In this document: piece after piece, positions 11,242-20,360 of the stretch
Position numbering within the stretch: position 1 is the stretch's first letter
How the letters are laid out: each line of letters opens with the position of its first letter
Assembly (NCBI RefSeq): GCF_004016515.1
Contig: NZ_SACT01000001.1
Span: 496,001 to 560,000 of the forward strand
DNA length: 64,000 bases
Source: Rubrivivax albus
GTDB lineage: Bacteria > Pseudomonadota > Gammaproteobacteria > Burkholderiales > Burkholderiaceae_C
Direction of reading: 5' to 3'
Notes under the pieces: generated by a model
The model's input: the letters and a program-made list of their open reading frames with translations, nothing else
Databases searched by the model: none
What the model was told of the DNA's origin: nothing
Position numbers and translations under genes: made by a program

Positions 11242-12273
11242 TCAGCCCCCCGGCCTCGCCGCAACCCTCAACCGCCCCACCTCGATCCCGTTCCAGTTGC
11301 TCAGCGGCGCGTCCCACACGCTGCGCAGCAGCGCCGCGTCGTCGCCTTCGGCCTTCATCAGCGTGTGCAGCAGCCCGGCCAGCACCACCTCGGCGGCGCG
11401 GGCGGTGTTGCCGTCGTCCATCTTGATCGCCAGGCCCAGGCCCAGTTCGGGCAGCGCGGCGCAGTACACGCCCTCGGCGCCCACCTTGCAGCACAGGCGC
11501 TCGCCGAAGTGCGCCATCAGCCGCGTGTCCAGCCGGCCGCTGCCCGCCACCATGAAGGGCGCGGCGGCGATGGCCTGGCGCAGGCGTTTCGCGGCGCGCG
11601 CATGGTCGGCCGACAGGCCCTGGCCGCTGGCCACCCTGGCAAAGGCATGCGCCAGGTGGCGCAGTGGGATGGCGTAGGTGGGGATGGAGCAGCCGTCGGT
11701 GCCGCGCGCCGTCTGCCGCAGGTCGAACCCGGTGGTGGCCTGCAGCGCCGCGGTCACCTCGCGCATCACCGGGTGATCCGGCTGCACGTAGCCGCGCAGG
11801 AAGCCGCGCGCATCGCCGGTCTTGTCCATCGCGCAGCCCAGGCAGACGAAGCCGCTGTGCTTGCCGGAGCAGTTGTTGTGCAGCGCGCTGGGCGCCGCAC
11901 CTTCACGCGCCAGTGCGCGCTGCGCCGCTTCGTTGTACGGCCAGTGCGTGCCGCACTCCAGCGCCGCCACGTCCAGCCCGGCCTTGGCCAGCATGGCCGC
12001 GGCCGTCTGGGCATGCTCCGGCTCGCCGCCGTGGGAAGCGCAGGCCAGCGCCAGTTCGGCATCGTTCAGGCCCAGCGTGTCGGCCGCGCCGCTGGCCACC
12101 AGCGGCAGCGCCTGCAGCAGCTTGACGGCCGACCGCGGGAACACCGGGCGGTCAATGTCGCCCAGCACGGTGTGCAGGGTGCCCGTGGCGTCCACCACGG
12201 CCAGCGCGCCGCGGTGGCGCGACTCCACGGCGCCGCCGCGCAGCACCTCGACGAGAACCGGATTGCTTGTCAT
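11242..12273 (-). CDS. Asparaginase (Asparaginase_II family)
   Basis: A 343-residue protein of the thermolabile, Rhizobium-type asparaginase family, which differs from E. coli AnsA/AnsB. Marks are FPRSAVKLLQALP, CASHGGEPEH, HNNCSGKHSGF and GTDGCSIPTYA. The SGKH stretch carries a serine-lysine pair and the conserved cysteines are those linked to zinc binding in this family. It converts L-asparagine to aspartate and ammonia in the cytoplasm. The ATG at 12273 gives the expected N terminus NPVLVEVLRGG. It is divergent from the EamA gene (12317) and convergent with DUF2855 (6-base gap). Confidence 0.9.
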   Translation of the reverse strand: MTSNPVLVEVLRGGAVESRHRGALAVVDATGTLHTVLGDIDRPVFPRSAVKLLQALPLVASGAADTLGLNDAELALACASHGGEPEHAQTAAAMLAKAGLDVAALECGTHWPYNEAAQRALAREGAAPSALHNNCSGKHSGFVCLGCAMDKTGDARGFLRGYVQPDHPVMREVTAALQATTGFDLRQTARGTDGCSIPTYAIPLRHLAHAFARVASGQGLSADHARAAKRLRQAIAAAPFMVAGSGRLDTRLMAHFGERLCCKVGAEGVYCAALPELGLGLAIKMDDGNTARAAEVVLAGLLHTLMKAEGDDAALLRSVWDAPLSNWNGIEVGRLRVAARPGG

Positions 12274-12316
12274 GCGCGCGACTGTAGCGGCCCGCCGCCC
12301 GCCCCAGAATCGCACG

Positions 12317-13198
12317 ATGTCCACCACCGCCCTGGCCCTGGTGCTGTGCGCTGCGCTGCTGCACGCCACCTGGAACATCGCCGCCAAGAAGGCCGGTGGC
12401 GGCGACAGCTTCATGGTCATGGGCGCGGCGATGGTGGGCGTGCTCTGGGCACCGCTGGCAATGGCGCTGTGCTGGCACGAGCTCTGGGCGCTGACCGCCG
12501 CACAGTGGGGCTTCGTGCTCGCCACGACGCTGGTCCACCTGGGCTACTACCGCTGCCTGCTCACCGGCTACCGCGAGGCCGACCTCACCGTGGTCTACCC
12601 GGTGGCGCGCGGCACCGGGCCGCTGATCACGGTGCTGGTGGCCGTGCTGCTGCTGGGCGAACGGCCCGGGTGGCTGGGCGGGCTGGGCGTGGCCGCGGTC
12701 TGCGGCGGCGTCTTCGTGCTCGCCGGCGGGCCGCGCCTGCTGCGCGCCTCGGCCGACGCCCGCCTGCGTGCCGGCCTGCGCTGGGGCGGGCTCACCGGCC
12801 TGTTCATCGCCGGCTACTCGGTGCTGGACGGCTACGCGGTCAAGGTGATGCTGATCTCGCCCATCCTGCTGGACTGGCTGACCAACCTGCTGCGCCTGCC
12901 CTTCCTGCTGCCGGGCGAAGTGGGGCGCTGGCGGCGCGATGCGGGTGGCCAGCAGGCCGTGTGGCGCACGCAGTGGCGCTACGCCCTGGTGGGCGCGGTG
13001 CTGGCGCCCATCGGCTACGTGATGGTGCTGTACGCGCTGACGATGGCGCCGATGTCCCTGGTGTCGCCGGCGCGCGAGGTGTCGCTGCTGTTCGCCGCGC
13101 TCATCGGCGGGCGCCTGCTGGGCGAGGGCGACCGCTGGCTGCGGCTGGCCGGGGCGGCTTGCATCGCCGGTGGGGTGGCGCTGCTGGCGGCGGCGTGA
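12317..13198 (+). CDS. EamA/DMT-superfamily transporter
   Basis: This 293-residue inner-membrane protein has about ten hydrophobic segments arranged as two EamA repeats, the layout of drug/metabolite exporters such as RhaT and YdcZ relatives. The first repeat starts at ALALVLCAALLHATWNIAAKKA and the second at GLRWGGLTGLFIAGYSVLDG. YPVARGTGPLIT is a typical loop. The substrate is unknown. It stops one base before the MscS gene, which runs the other way. Confidence 0.85.
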   Translation: MSTTALALVLCAALLHATWNIAAKKAGGGDSFMVMGAAMVGVLWAPLAMALCWHELWALTAAQWGFVLATTLVHLGYYRCLLTGYREADLTVVYPVARGTGPLITVLVAVLLLGERPGWLGGLGVAAVCGGVFVLAGGPRLLRASADARLRAGLRWGGLTGLFIAGYSVLDGYAVKVMLISPILLDWLTNLLRLPFLLPGEVGRWRRDAGGQQAVWRTQWRYALVGAVLAPIGYVMVLYALTMAPMSLVSPAREVSLLFAALIGGRLLGEGDRWLRLAGAACIAGGVALLAAA

Positions 13199-14041
13199 TC
13201 AGGCGCGTGGCGCCGCTGCCTGGATCACGTGCAGTTCCCGCTGCGGGAACGGGATCGTGATGCCGCCGGCCTCCAGCTGCTGCTTGGCGTCCTTCATCAG
13301 ATCCAGCTGGGTGTCCCACCAGTCCGTGCGCGCCGTCCACACGCGCAGCAGGATGTTGACCGAGCTGTCGGCCAGCGCCTGCACCTTGATCAGCGGGGCC
13401 GGCTCGGTGCGCACACGCGGGTCGGCGGCGACCACGCGCTGCAGGATGGCGATGGCGGTGTCGATGTCGTCGCCGTAGGCGATGCCATAGGTCTGGTCGA
13501 TGCGGCGCAGGTCCTGGTCGGTCTCCGACAGGTTGACCAGCGTCTTGCCCCAGATCTCGGCGTTCGGGATGAACGCCTTGGGCCCGTCGGGCAGGTGGGC
13601 GCGGCAGGCGAAGAAGCCGATGCTGTCGATCACGTAGACGCTGCCGCCGATGTTGACCGCATCGCCGATCTTGAAGGGCCGCAGCAGCAGGATCATCACG
13701 CCGGCGGCCACGTTGCTCAGCGTGCCCTGCAGGGCCAGGCCGATGGCCAGGCCGGCGGCACCCACGGCGGCGATCAGGCTCGCGGTCTCCACCCCGAAGC
13801 GGCCGAGCACGGCGATCACCGTGAAGGCCATGATGACCAGACGCACGATCTTGCCGGCCAGCGGGTGGAACACCGGGTCGATCTTGTCGGAGCGGCCCAG
13901 CGCCTTGCGCACCAGGCGGCCGGCCCAGCCGGCGATCGTGAAGCCGACCACCAGCGTGATCAGCGCGCCGGCGAGGTTGCCGCCCCAGGCGATCAGCAGG
14001 GCGGGCAGTTGTTCGGTGTAGCGTTGCAGGATGTCGTTCAT
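13199..14041 (-). CDS. mscS: Small-conductance mechanosensitive channel (MscS family)
   Basis: A 280-residue channel close to E. coli MscS in length. There are three N-terminal membrane segments; the pore helix TM3 carries the Ala/Gly zipper (LIAAVGAAGLAIGLALQGTLSNVAAGVMILL, residues ~85-115), followed by the beta domain with RPFKIGDAVNIGG. The soluble alpha/beta C-terminal part forms the cage. It opens under membrane tension during hypo-osmotic shock to release solutes. Confidence 0.93.
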   Translation of the reverse strand: MNDILQRYTEQLPALLIAWGGNLAGALITLVVGFTIAGWAGRLVRKALGRSDKIDPVFHPLAGKIVRLVIMAFTVIAVLGRFGVETASLIAAVGAAGLAIGLALQGTLSNVAAGVMILLLRPFKIGDAVNIGGSVYVIDSIGFFACRAHLPDGPKAFIPNAEIWGKTLVNLSETDQDLRRIDQTYGIAYGDDIDTAIAILQRVVAADPRVRTEPAPLIKVQALADSSVNILLRVWTARTDWWDTQLDLMKDAKQQLEAGGITIPFPQRELHVIQAAAPRA

Positions 14042-14144
14042 AGGCGGCCGAGCTTAGCCCGCCTTCGGCGGGCCTTCAGGGCGCGCCGCTGATCCGCACC
14101 TGGCTACCCTGGCATCCCGCCCTTCATCCCACGTTCCCTGTCCG

Positions 14145-14957
14145 ATGACCCTCCACCTGCTCGGCGTCGACTTCACCAGTGCGCCCACGCGGCGCAAGCC
14201 CATCACCGTGGCCCGCGGCCGGCTCGCGGTCGGCGTGCTGCGGCTCGACGCCGTCGAGGCCCTGGTGTCGATGCCGGCCTTCGAGGCCGTGCTGGCCGAG
14301 CCCGGCCCCTGGATGGGCGCGTTTGACTTCCCGTTTGGCCTGCCGCGGGCCTTCGTCGACGCGCAGGCGCTGGGCGCCACGGTGGCCGAGGTCAGCGCCG
14401 CCGTGCACGCGCGCTGTGCCGCGCGCATGGATTTCCGGGCGCTGGTGGACGGCTGGGGCCAGGGCCTGCCGCACCGCGCCACCGACCTCGCGCTCGGCCC
14501 CGGCCTGCGCTCCACCAGCCCGCTGCAGACGCGCTACGTGCCGGTGGGCTTCATGTGGTTCGAAGGGCTGTCGCGGCTGCTGGCCGCGGGCGTGTCGCTG
14601 CCGGGGTTGCACGCGGCCGACCCGCAGCGCCAGGCGCTGGAGGGCTACCCCGGGGCGCTGGCGCATGCGGTGCTGGGGCGGCGCTCGTACAAGAACAGCG
14701 ACGAGTCCGACCGCCTGATCGCTCGCATCGACCTCGTCGACGCGCTGGAGCAGGGCCGCGTGCCTGCACCGTACCTCGGCGCACCGCGGCTCAAGCTCGG
14801 CCATGCGCTGCGTGAGTCGCTGGTGGCCGACGCCAGCGGTGACCGGCTCGATGCCGTGCTCTGTCTGGTGCAGGCTGCGTGGGCCGCCGGCCAGCCGGCC
14901 CTGGCGCAGCCGCCGCAGGTGGACGCGGTGGAAGGCTGGATCCTCGGCGCGCGCTGA
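14145..14957 (+). CDS. DUF429 family protein
   Basis: The 270-residue protein begins LLGVDFTSAPTRRKP, the family's typical start (GxDF/D pattern of an RNase H-like fold), and later has GAFDFPFGLPRAF, EGYPGALAHAVLG, YKNSDESDR and a C-terminal DRLDAVLCLVQAAWA. The acidic residues in the first strand, in FDFPFG and in DRLDA could form a metal site, as in RNase H-like enzymes, but no activity is known to me. Likely cytoplasmic, single gene, with 212 bases before the TonB receptor gene. Confidence 0.8.
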   Translation: MTLHLLGVDFTSAPTRRKPITVARGRLAVGVLRLDAVEALVSMPAFEAVLAEPGPWMGAFDFPFGLPRAFVDAQALGATVAEVSAAVHARCAARMDFRALVDGWGQGLPHRATDLALGPGLRSTSPLQTRYVPVGFMWFEGLSRLLAAGVSLPGLHAADPQRQALEGYPGALAHAVLGRRSYKNSDESDRLIARIDLVDALEQGRVPAPYLGAPRLKLGHALRESLVADASGDRLDAVLCLVQAAWAAGQPALAQPPQVDAVEGWILGAR

Positions 14958-15105
14958 TCGCGCACCGAACGCACGGCGGCGGGCACGCCGGCGCGTCACC
15001 AAGAAGTCACACGGCACGCCACTGTCGCCGCCACGCGACGTTGCGGTGGCGTCGCATCGCCATGCGCACCCGGGCGCCACCGCCGGTTCGGGTGGCCCCG
15101 CGTGT

Positions 15106-15120
15106 GTGACAGCCTGTCAC
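15106..15120. promoter_or_regulatory. Perfect 15-bp palindrome upstream of the TonB receptor gene
   Basis: GTGACAG-C-CTGTCAC is a perfect inverted repeat with 7-bp arms, 50 bases upstream of the receptor ATG. Its place and symmetry suit an operator for a dimeric regulator; it does not look like a Fur box. The binding protein is unknown. Confidence 0.4.
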
Positions 15121-15169
15121 GCCGGAAGACTGGCCCGACCCATTTCTTCACCGTCGGAGTCCACGGACC

Positions 15170-17755
15170 ATGTCATTCCCCCTGTCACGCATCGCCCTGG
15201 CCGCCCTGCTGGCCAGCACCGGCACCGCGGCGCTGGCGCAGCAGAGCGCACCGGCACAGCGCGTCGAGATCACCGGCTCGGCCATCAAGCGCGCCAACGC
15301 CGAAGGGCCGGCACCGGTGGAGATCGTCAACCGCCAGGACATCGAGCGCAGCGGCGCGTCCAACGTCAACGAACTGCTGCGCTCGATCCCGTCGATCGAC
15401 ATCTTCGACCAGGGCGAGATCTCGTCGAACTCGCCGGCCGGGTCGGGCACGGCCAACGTGCTGCTGCGCGGCCTCAGCGAAAGCGAGGTGCTGGTGCTGC
15501 TCAACGGACGCCGCGTGCCGGTCAATGCGCTGTACGACTCCTCGGGCGCGGGCGCGGCCTTCGACGTCAACTCGCTGCCCATCGGCGCCATCGAGCGCAT
15601 CGAGATCCTGAAGGACGGCGGCTCGGCCATCTACGGCGCCGACGCCGTGGCCGGCGTCATCAACTTCATCACGCGCACCGACTACCAGGGCCTGGAGCTC
15701 ACCGCCAACTACGGCACCAGCAGCCGCAGCGACGGCACCGAGAAGCGCGTGGGCATGGCCTTCGGCTTCGGCGACCTGATGAAGGACCGCTACAACGTGC
15801 TGGTGGGCGTGGACGTGTTCAAGCGCGACCCGATCTTCCGCAAGGACCGCGACCTCACCGATTCGGTGGACTTCCGCGACGTCGGCGCCGGCGACCGGCG
15901 CAGCAGCTTCTCGCCCTATGGCAACGTGGTCGATCCCGGCACCGGCGCGCCGGTGGGCATCCCCTACACCGCCTGCCCGGCCGACCAACTGGGGGCCGGC
16001 AACATCTGCCGCTACGACTTCAACCAGAGCATCCTGACCTCGTACAACGGCGCCGACCGTCTCAGCGCGCTGCTGGTGGGCAACGTGGCGCTCACCGACG
16101 ACATCCGGCTGTTCGCCGAAGGCACGTTCTCCACGTCGAAGGACCTGTTCGAGGCCCACCCGGTGCCGGACTACTTCATCGTGCCGATCACCGACGAGGC
16201 GCAGCGCCCGTACGAGATCCTGGACGGCGACGGCAACGGCACCGACACCGTCTACATTGCCGGCCGCTTCATGCAGGGCGGGCCGCGCACCACCCGCCGC
16301 ACCTCGGACTTCTTCAACGCCGCCTTCGGCGTCGAGGGCTACACCGCGGGCCTGGACTGGAAGGTCGCGCTCAGCCACGGCGTGAGCAAGGTGAAGAACG
16401 AGGACAGCAACTACTTCGACGCCAACCTCTGGCTGGCCGCCACCGGCGACGGCTCCATCAACCCCACGGTGCTGACCAATGATCAGGCCTTGGTGGACTC
16501 GCTGAAGGTCACGCCGGTGCGCACCGGCGAATCCAAGCTGACCACGCTCAGCGGCCTGGTCGGCGGGGACCTGATGCAGCTGCCCGGCGGCACGCTGCGC
16601 TACGCGGTGGGTTTCTCGCACACCAAGGAGTCGCTGCGCGACACGCCCGATGCGCTGACCCAGGCCGGCCAGGTGGTGGGCAGCATCCAGCAGTCGGCCG
16701 TGGATGCGTCGCGCAGCTTCAGCGCCGTGTTTGGCGAACTGCAGGTGCCGCTGGCGAAGAACCTGGAAGGGCAGGTGGCGGTGCGCTACGACCACTACGA
16801 CAACTACAACCAGACGAGCCCGAAGATCGGCCTGAAGTACACGCCGATGCCGACGCTGGCGTTCCGCGCGTCGTACACCGAGAGCTTCCGCGCCCCGGTG
16901 CTCAAGCAGCTCTTCGGTGCCACCGAGGAAGGGGCGACCACGATCACCGAGCCCGACCTCTGCCGTCTGCTGGGCGTGCCGGTGACCGACGACGGCGACG
17001 GCAACGAGACCTGCCTGGTCAACGCGTTCCAGGTCAACGGCTCCAACCCCGACCTGAAGCCGGAAAAGGGCAAGACCTTCAACCTGGGTGTGATCTTCGA
17101 GGCTGGGCGCCACTTCAACGCCAGCATCGACTGGTGGAAGATCACCAAGGAGGACGACATCTCCACGCCCACCATCGCCAGCGCCATCGAGCAGGGTTTC
17201 TGGCAGAACGACGGGCCGCGGGTGCGCGTGTTCACCAACCTGCAGAACATCGCCGAACGCGAGACCGCGGGCGTGGACGTGGACGCCCGGCTGCGCCTGC
17301 CCGGCACGCTGCTGGGCAACCTGAGCATCCGCAACCTGCTGACCTACTACACCACCAACAAAACCAAGGACTCGGCGGGTGCGGACTGGACGGAGTTCAA
17401 CGGCACCTACGCCATCCCCCGCTTCCGCAACAGCTTCTCGGTGACCAGCAGCGTCGGCGCCTGGGCGGTCTTCGGCGCCTGGCGCACGGTGGGCGGCTTC
17501 TGGGACACCGACCGCGGCTTCCCGCTGCCGGCGGGCACCCGCAAGGTGCACGCGCACGAGGAACTGGACCTGCAGGTGTCGTACAGCGGTCTGGCGGGCT
17601 GGGAGTTCACCGCCGGCATGAAGAACGTGCTCGACAACGCGCCGCCGCTGAGCGTGCAGAACGCGTCCAGCAACAGCTACTCGCAGATGGGCTTCGCCGA
17701 GGTGTACTCGGCGCGCGGCCGCTTCGGCTACGTGACGGCGAAGTACAGCTTCTGA
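15170..17755 (+). CDS. TonB-dependent outer-membrane receptor
   Basis: An 861-residue receptor with a signal peptide ending ALAQQ, then a TonB-box-like VEITGSAIKR, a plug domain (~40-160: VEIVNRQDIERSGASNVNELL, VLLRGLSESEVLVLLNGRRV, RIEILKDGGSAIYGADAVAGVINFIT) and a 22-strand barrel ending in an aromatic residue (YVTAKYSF), the outer-membrane insertion signal. It imports a substrate too large for porins using TonB energy. The plug type is found in the broad sugar/peptide/siderophore group; no ligand gene is adjacent. It is preceded by a perfect palindrome at 15106-15120 and followed by a hairpin. Confidence 0.93.
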   Translation: MSFPLSRIALAALLASTGTAALAQQSAPAQRVEITGSAIKRANAEGPAPVEIVNRQDIERSGASNVNELLRSIPSIDIFDQGEISSNSPAGSGTANVLLRGLSESEVLVLLNGRRVPVNALYDSSGAGAAFDVNSLPIGAIERIEILKDGGSAIYGADAVAGVINFITRTDYQGLELTANYGTSSRSDGTEKRVGMAFGFGDLMKDRYNVLVGVDVFKRDPIFRKDRDLTDSVDFRDVGAGDRRSSFSPYGNVVDPGTGAPVGIPYTACPADQLGAGNICRYDFNQSILTSYNGADRLSALLVGNVALTDDIRLFAEGTFSTSKDLFEAHPVPDYFIVPITDEAQRPYEILDGDGNGTDTVYIAGRFMQGGPRTTRRTSDFFNAAFGVEGYTAGLDWKVALSHGVSKVKNEDSNYFDANLWLAATGDGSINPTVLTNDQALVDSLKVTPVRTGESKLTTLSGLVGGDLMQLPGGTLRYAVGFSHTKESLRDTPDALTQAGQVVGSIQQSAVDASRSFSAVFGELQVPLAKNLEGQVAVRYDHYDNYNQTSPKIGLKYTPMPTLAFRASYTESFRAPVLKQLFGATEEGATTITEPDLCRLLGVPVTDDGDGNETCLVNAFQVNGSNPDLKPEKGKTFNLGVIFEAGRHFNASIDWWKITKEDDISTPTIASAIEQGFWQNDGPRVRVFTNLQNIAERETAGVDVDARLRLPGTLLGNLSIRNLLTYYTTNKTKDSAGADWTEFNGTYAIPRFRNSFSVTSSVGAWAVFGAWRTVGGFWDTDRGFPLPAGTRKVHAHEELDLQVSYSGLAGWEFTAGMKNVLDNAPPLSVQNASSNSYSQMGFAEVYSARGRFGYVTAKYSF

Positions 17756-17798
17756 GCGCAGCCCGGGCCGGGTGCGGTGCATCCGGCCTGGAGGCCCG

Positions 17799-17835
17799 GA
17801 GCGTGAGAGGCCATCCCGCAAGGCCGCTCGCGCTC
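17799..17835. terminator. Convergent terminator-like hairpin
   Basis: Arms at 17799-17812 (GAGCGTGAGAGGCC) and 17822-17835 (GGCCGCTCGCGCTC) pair at 12 of 14 positions around a 9-base loop. The site is between the stops of the TonB receptor and the MocR gene and overlaps the latter stop. There is no U tract. Confidence 0.5.
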
Positions 17836-19333
17836 AGCCGCGCGGCATCGCCTCCAGCACCTCGGCGATGCCACGCACGGCGGCGTCCAGTTCCGACGCA
17901 GTCCAGGCCGGGTAGGCCACCACCAGCCCGTTGAAGTGGGTGGCCTGCCAGCAGCGGGTGGAGAGCGCCTCGGCGCCGATGCGGCGCCGGCGCAGCGCCT
18001 GCACCAGGTCCACGTCGCGCCAGTGCGGCGGCAGGTGCAGGCAGGCGTGCCAGGCGGTGTCGGTGCGGCCCAGGATCACGTCGGCCGGCAGCCAGCGGCG
18101 CACCGCCTGGCGGAAGGCCTCGCGGCGTGCGCCCAGCGCTTCCCGGAGCGTGCGCAGGTGGGCGCTCAGGTGGCCGCCGTCGATGAAGGCCTCCAGCGCC
18201 AGCTGCTGGGCCACCGGCGTGTGGTCGCCCAGCGGGCCGCGCGCGGTGATGAAGACGTCGGCCAGGCGCTGCGGCACCACCAGGTAGCCGATGCGCAGCG
18301 ACGGGAACATGACGCCTTCGAAGGTGCCCATCAGGATCACGCGTTCGGCGGCGTCACGCGCCATCAGCGCCGGTGGCGCCGGTGGGCGGTGCACCAACTC
18401 GTCGTTGAAGCAGCCCTCGACGATCCAGCGCTGGTGTTCGGCCGCCCAGGCCAGCAGCGCGTCGCCGCGCGCGCGCGAGGTGGGCGTGCCCAGCGGAAAC
18501 TGGGCCAGCGGGTGCAGGTAGGCCAGGCGCGCGTCGGGTGCCAGCGCCATGCCGGTGGCGATGTCGAAGCCCTCGTCGTCCAGCGGCACGCCCACGGCGC
18601 GCGCGTGCAGCATCTCCAGCAGGAGCGGCAGGCTGGGGTGGCTGGGGTCCTCCACCAGCACCGCATCACCGGGCTTGAGCAGCACGCGGGCGATGGTCTC
18701 GATGGCCTGCAGCGGGCCGTTGACCACGATGACCTGCTCGCCCGTGCAGTGCAGCCCGCGTGTGAGCGCCACGTGGCGCGCGATGGCCGAGCGCAGCGTG
18801 GGCAGGCCGGCGGTGGGGCCGTAGCCGAGGTGGTCGCGCCACTCCTCCTGCAGCGCGGCGTTGACCAGCCGCCGCCAGCGCTCGAGCGGGAACTCCGCTT
18901 CCGGCCAGGCCCGCGGGTGCAGCACCGGCGGGTGGAACTGCTGGCGCGGCAGCTCGAAGGCACGCGCCAGCGCCATGTAGGGCGAGAACTGCTCCAGCCG
19001 CCGCCGCGCGGCCTCGTTGGCTTCGGGGGCCGTCTCCGGCGCCGGCTGGATCTGCGCCACCGGCACGTCGTGGCGCACGTAGCTGCCGTCGCCGACCCGG
19101 CGTTCCACCAGGCCGTCGGCCTGCAGCTGGGCGAAGGCCTCGTCGATGACGCCGCGCGCCACGCGCCATTCGCGGGCGAGCTGGCGTGCCGACGGCAGCC
19201 GTGCGCCGGGCGCAAGCACGCCCGCGCGGATCTGGTCGATCACCGTGCGGTAGACCTGGGCGCGGCGGCCGCGCAACTGCTGCGCGTCCTCGCCCATCGT
19301 CGTCAGCAGGGGGCCGCTGGCCCGCTTGGTCAC
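17834..19333 (-). CDS. MocR/GntR-type regulator with a degenerate aminotransferase domain
   Basis: The 499-residue protein joins a GntR winged helix (residues ~25-90: GARLPSARQLAREWRVARGVIDEAF) to a fold-I aminotransferase-like domain (~140-495), the MocR layout, in which PLP bound as a Schiff base is the usual ligand. Here the expected GTFSK reads GTFEG (336-340), so the PLP lysine is replaced by Gly340. The expected EDDYDSE reads EGCFNDE (306-312), losing the Asp and Tyr that hold the cofactor ring. It probably binds PLP weakly or not at all. GTG at 19333 is chosen because AGGAG lies 8 bases upstream. A gene for a receiver-less response regulator diverges 196 bases away. Confidence 0.85.
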   Translation of the reverse strand: MTKRASGPLLTTMGEDAQQLRGRRAQVYRTVIDQIRAGVLAPGARLPSARQLAREWRVARGVIDEAFAQLQADGLVERRVGDGSYVRHDVPVAQIQPAPETAPEANEAARRRLEQFSPYMALARAFELPRQQFHPPVLHPRAWPEAEFPLERWRRLVNAALQEEWRDHLGYGPTAGLPTLRSAIARHVALTRGLHCTGEQVIVVNGPLQAIETIARVLLKPGDAVLVEDPSHPSLPLLLEMLHARAVGVPLDDEGFDIATGMALAPDARLAYLHPLAQFPLGTPTSRARGDALLAWAAEHQRWIVEGCFNDELVHRPPAPPALMARDAAERVILMGTFEGVMFPSLRIGYLVVPQRLADVFITARGPLGDHTPVAQQLALEAFIDGGHLSAHLRTLREALGARREAFRQAVRRWLPADVILGRTDTAWHACLHLPPHWRDVDLVQALRRRRIGAEALSTRCWQATHFNGLVVAYPAWTASELDAAVRGIAEVLEAMPRG

Positions 19334-19529
19334 GTGTTCTGCTCCTGCGGCGGCGGTGAACACATCATGCGCCGACGTGGCCGCGGACACGAGGGGGTGG
19401 CGACGAACGACGGCAGGCAGGGGACGAGTCGCAGTCTGGCGCGAAGGACGGCATTGGCGCACATTGGCCCTGGCCAGGGCCACGCAATGGACCTTGCGCC
19501 GGTTCGGCGTCGGCGCCGATCATGGTGGC

Positions 19530-20348
19530 GTGACCTTTCCTGCCCACCCCCCTGCGTCCGTCGACGCCGTGCCACCCGGCGTGCGGCGCCTGCTGCTCTT
19601 CGTCGGCCCCGTGCTGCCCGGCGAGGCCGACGTGGCCGGTGCCATGGCGCGTGCCGGCTGGCGCTGCCTGTGGCTGCCGGACATGGCCGCCGCGCAGCGT
19701 GCGGCCGCCCATGCACGCTTCGATGCCGTGGTGCTGCGGGCCGAGTGCGAAGGCGGCCCGGCGCCGCGCGACATCGATGCGCTGCGCCAGACGCTGGGCT
19801 GCCCGGTGCTGGTGGCCGCCGGCGCGGCCGACGAGGTCGACGAGGTGATCGCGCTGGAACTCGGTGCCGATGCCTGGCTGGCCGGGCCACTGACGGCGCG
19901 CCGGCTGCGCGCGCACCTGGTGGCGGTGCTGCGGCAACGCGATGCAGCGCGGGGGCAGCCCGAACCGGCACCGCTGGCACTGGGCGGCTGGACGCTGGAC
20001 GAGGCGGCGCGCCGGCTGCAGCGCGCCGACCGGCACGTCGAATTGACGGCGCTGCAGGTGGCGCTGCTGCGTTGCCTGGGGGCCCAGCCGGGTCACGTGG
20101 TCACGCGTGACGCACTGGCGCAGGCGGCCGGCGGCGGCCGCGACCTGCAGGCGCGCAGCGTGGACGTCTACGTGGCGCGCCTGCGCCGCCGCCTGCGCGA
20201 GGCACGCGTCGACGGGCTGGACATCGAAGGCGTACGCGGGCGCGGCTACACGCTGGAGATCGGCGTGACACCGGCGGCGTCCGGGCTGCGCTGGCCCTGG
20301 GTGCCGCGCACCGAACGCCCGGCCCTCGGCGCCGTGGTCACGGCCTGA
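19530..20348 (+). CDS. OmpR-type regulator with a pseudo-receiver domain
   Basis: The 272-residue protein has a receiver-like domain (~18-138) and an OmpR/PhoB winged helix (~150-255: VELTALQVALLRCLGAQPG, VYVARLRRRLREARV, IEGVRGRGYTLEI). All the residues needed for phosphorylation appear lost: the acidic pair is GP (FVGP, 24-27), the phospho-acceptor Asp is Arg70 (AVVLRAE), the Thr/Ser position is Ala (VAAGAADE) and the Lys is Gly119 (LAGPL). The domain still keeps the ELGADAWL stretch typical of receivers. No histidine kinase gene is nearby. The start is a GTG at 19530; no ATG with a better site is seen. It probably works without phosphorylation. Confidence 0.8.
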   Translation: MTFPAHPPASVDAVPPGVRRLLLFVGPVLPGEADVAGAMARAGWRCLWLPDMAAAQRAAAHARFDAVVLRAECEGGPAPRDIDALRQTLGCPVLVAAGAADEVDEVIALELGADAWLAGPLTARRLRAHLVAVLRQRDAARGQPEPAPLALGGWTLDEAARRLQRADRHVELTALQVALLRCLGAQPGHVVTRDALAQAAGGGRDLQARSVDVYVARLRRRLREARVDGLDIEGVRGRGYTLEIGVTPAASGLRWPWVPRTERPALGAVVTA

Positions 20349-20360
20349 GCGAGCGCCGCC

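Noticed and set aside
15185..17821. Long minus-strand open frame opposite the TonB receptor
   Set aside because: Its composition (Val, His, Arg, Gly runs) is that of a shadow frame; the receptor on the plus strand is unmistakable.
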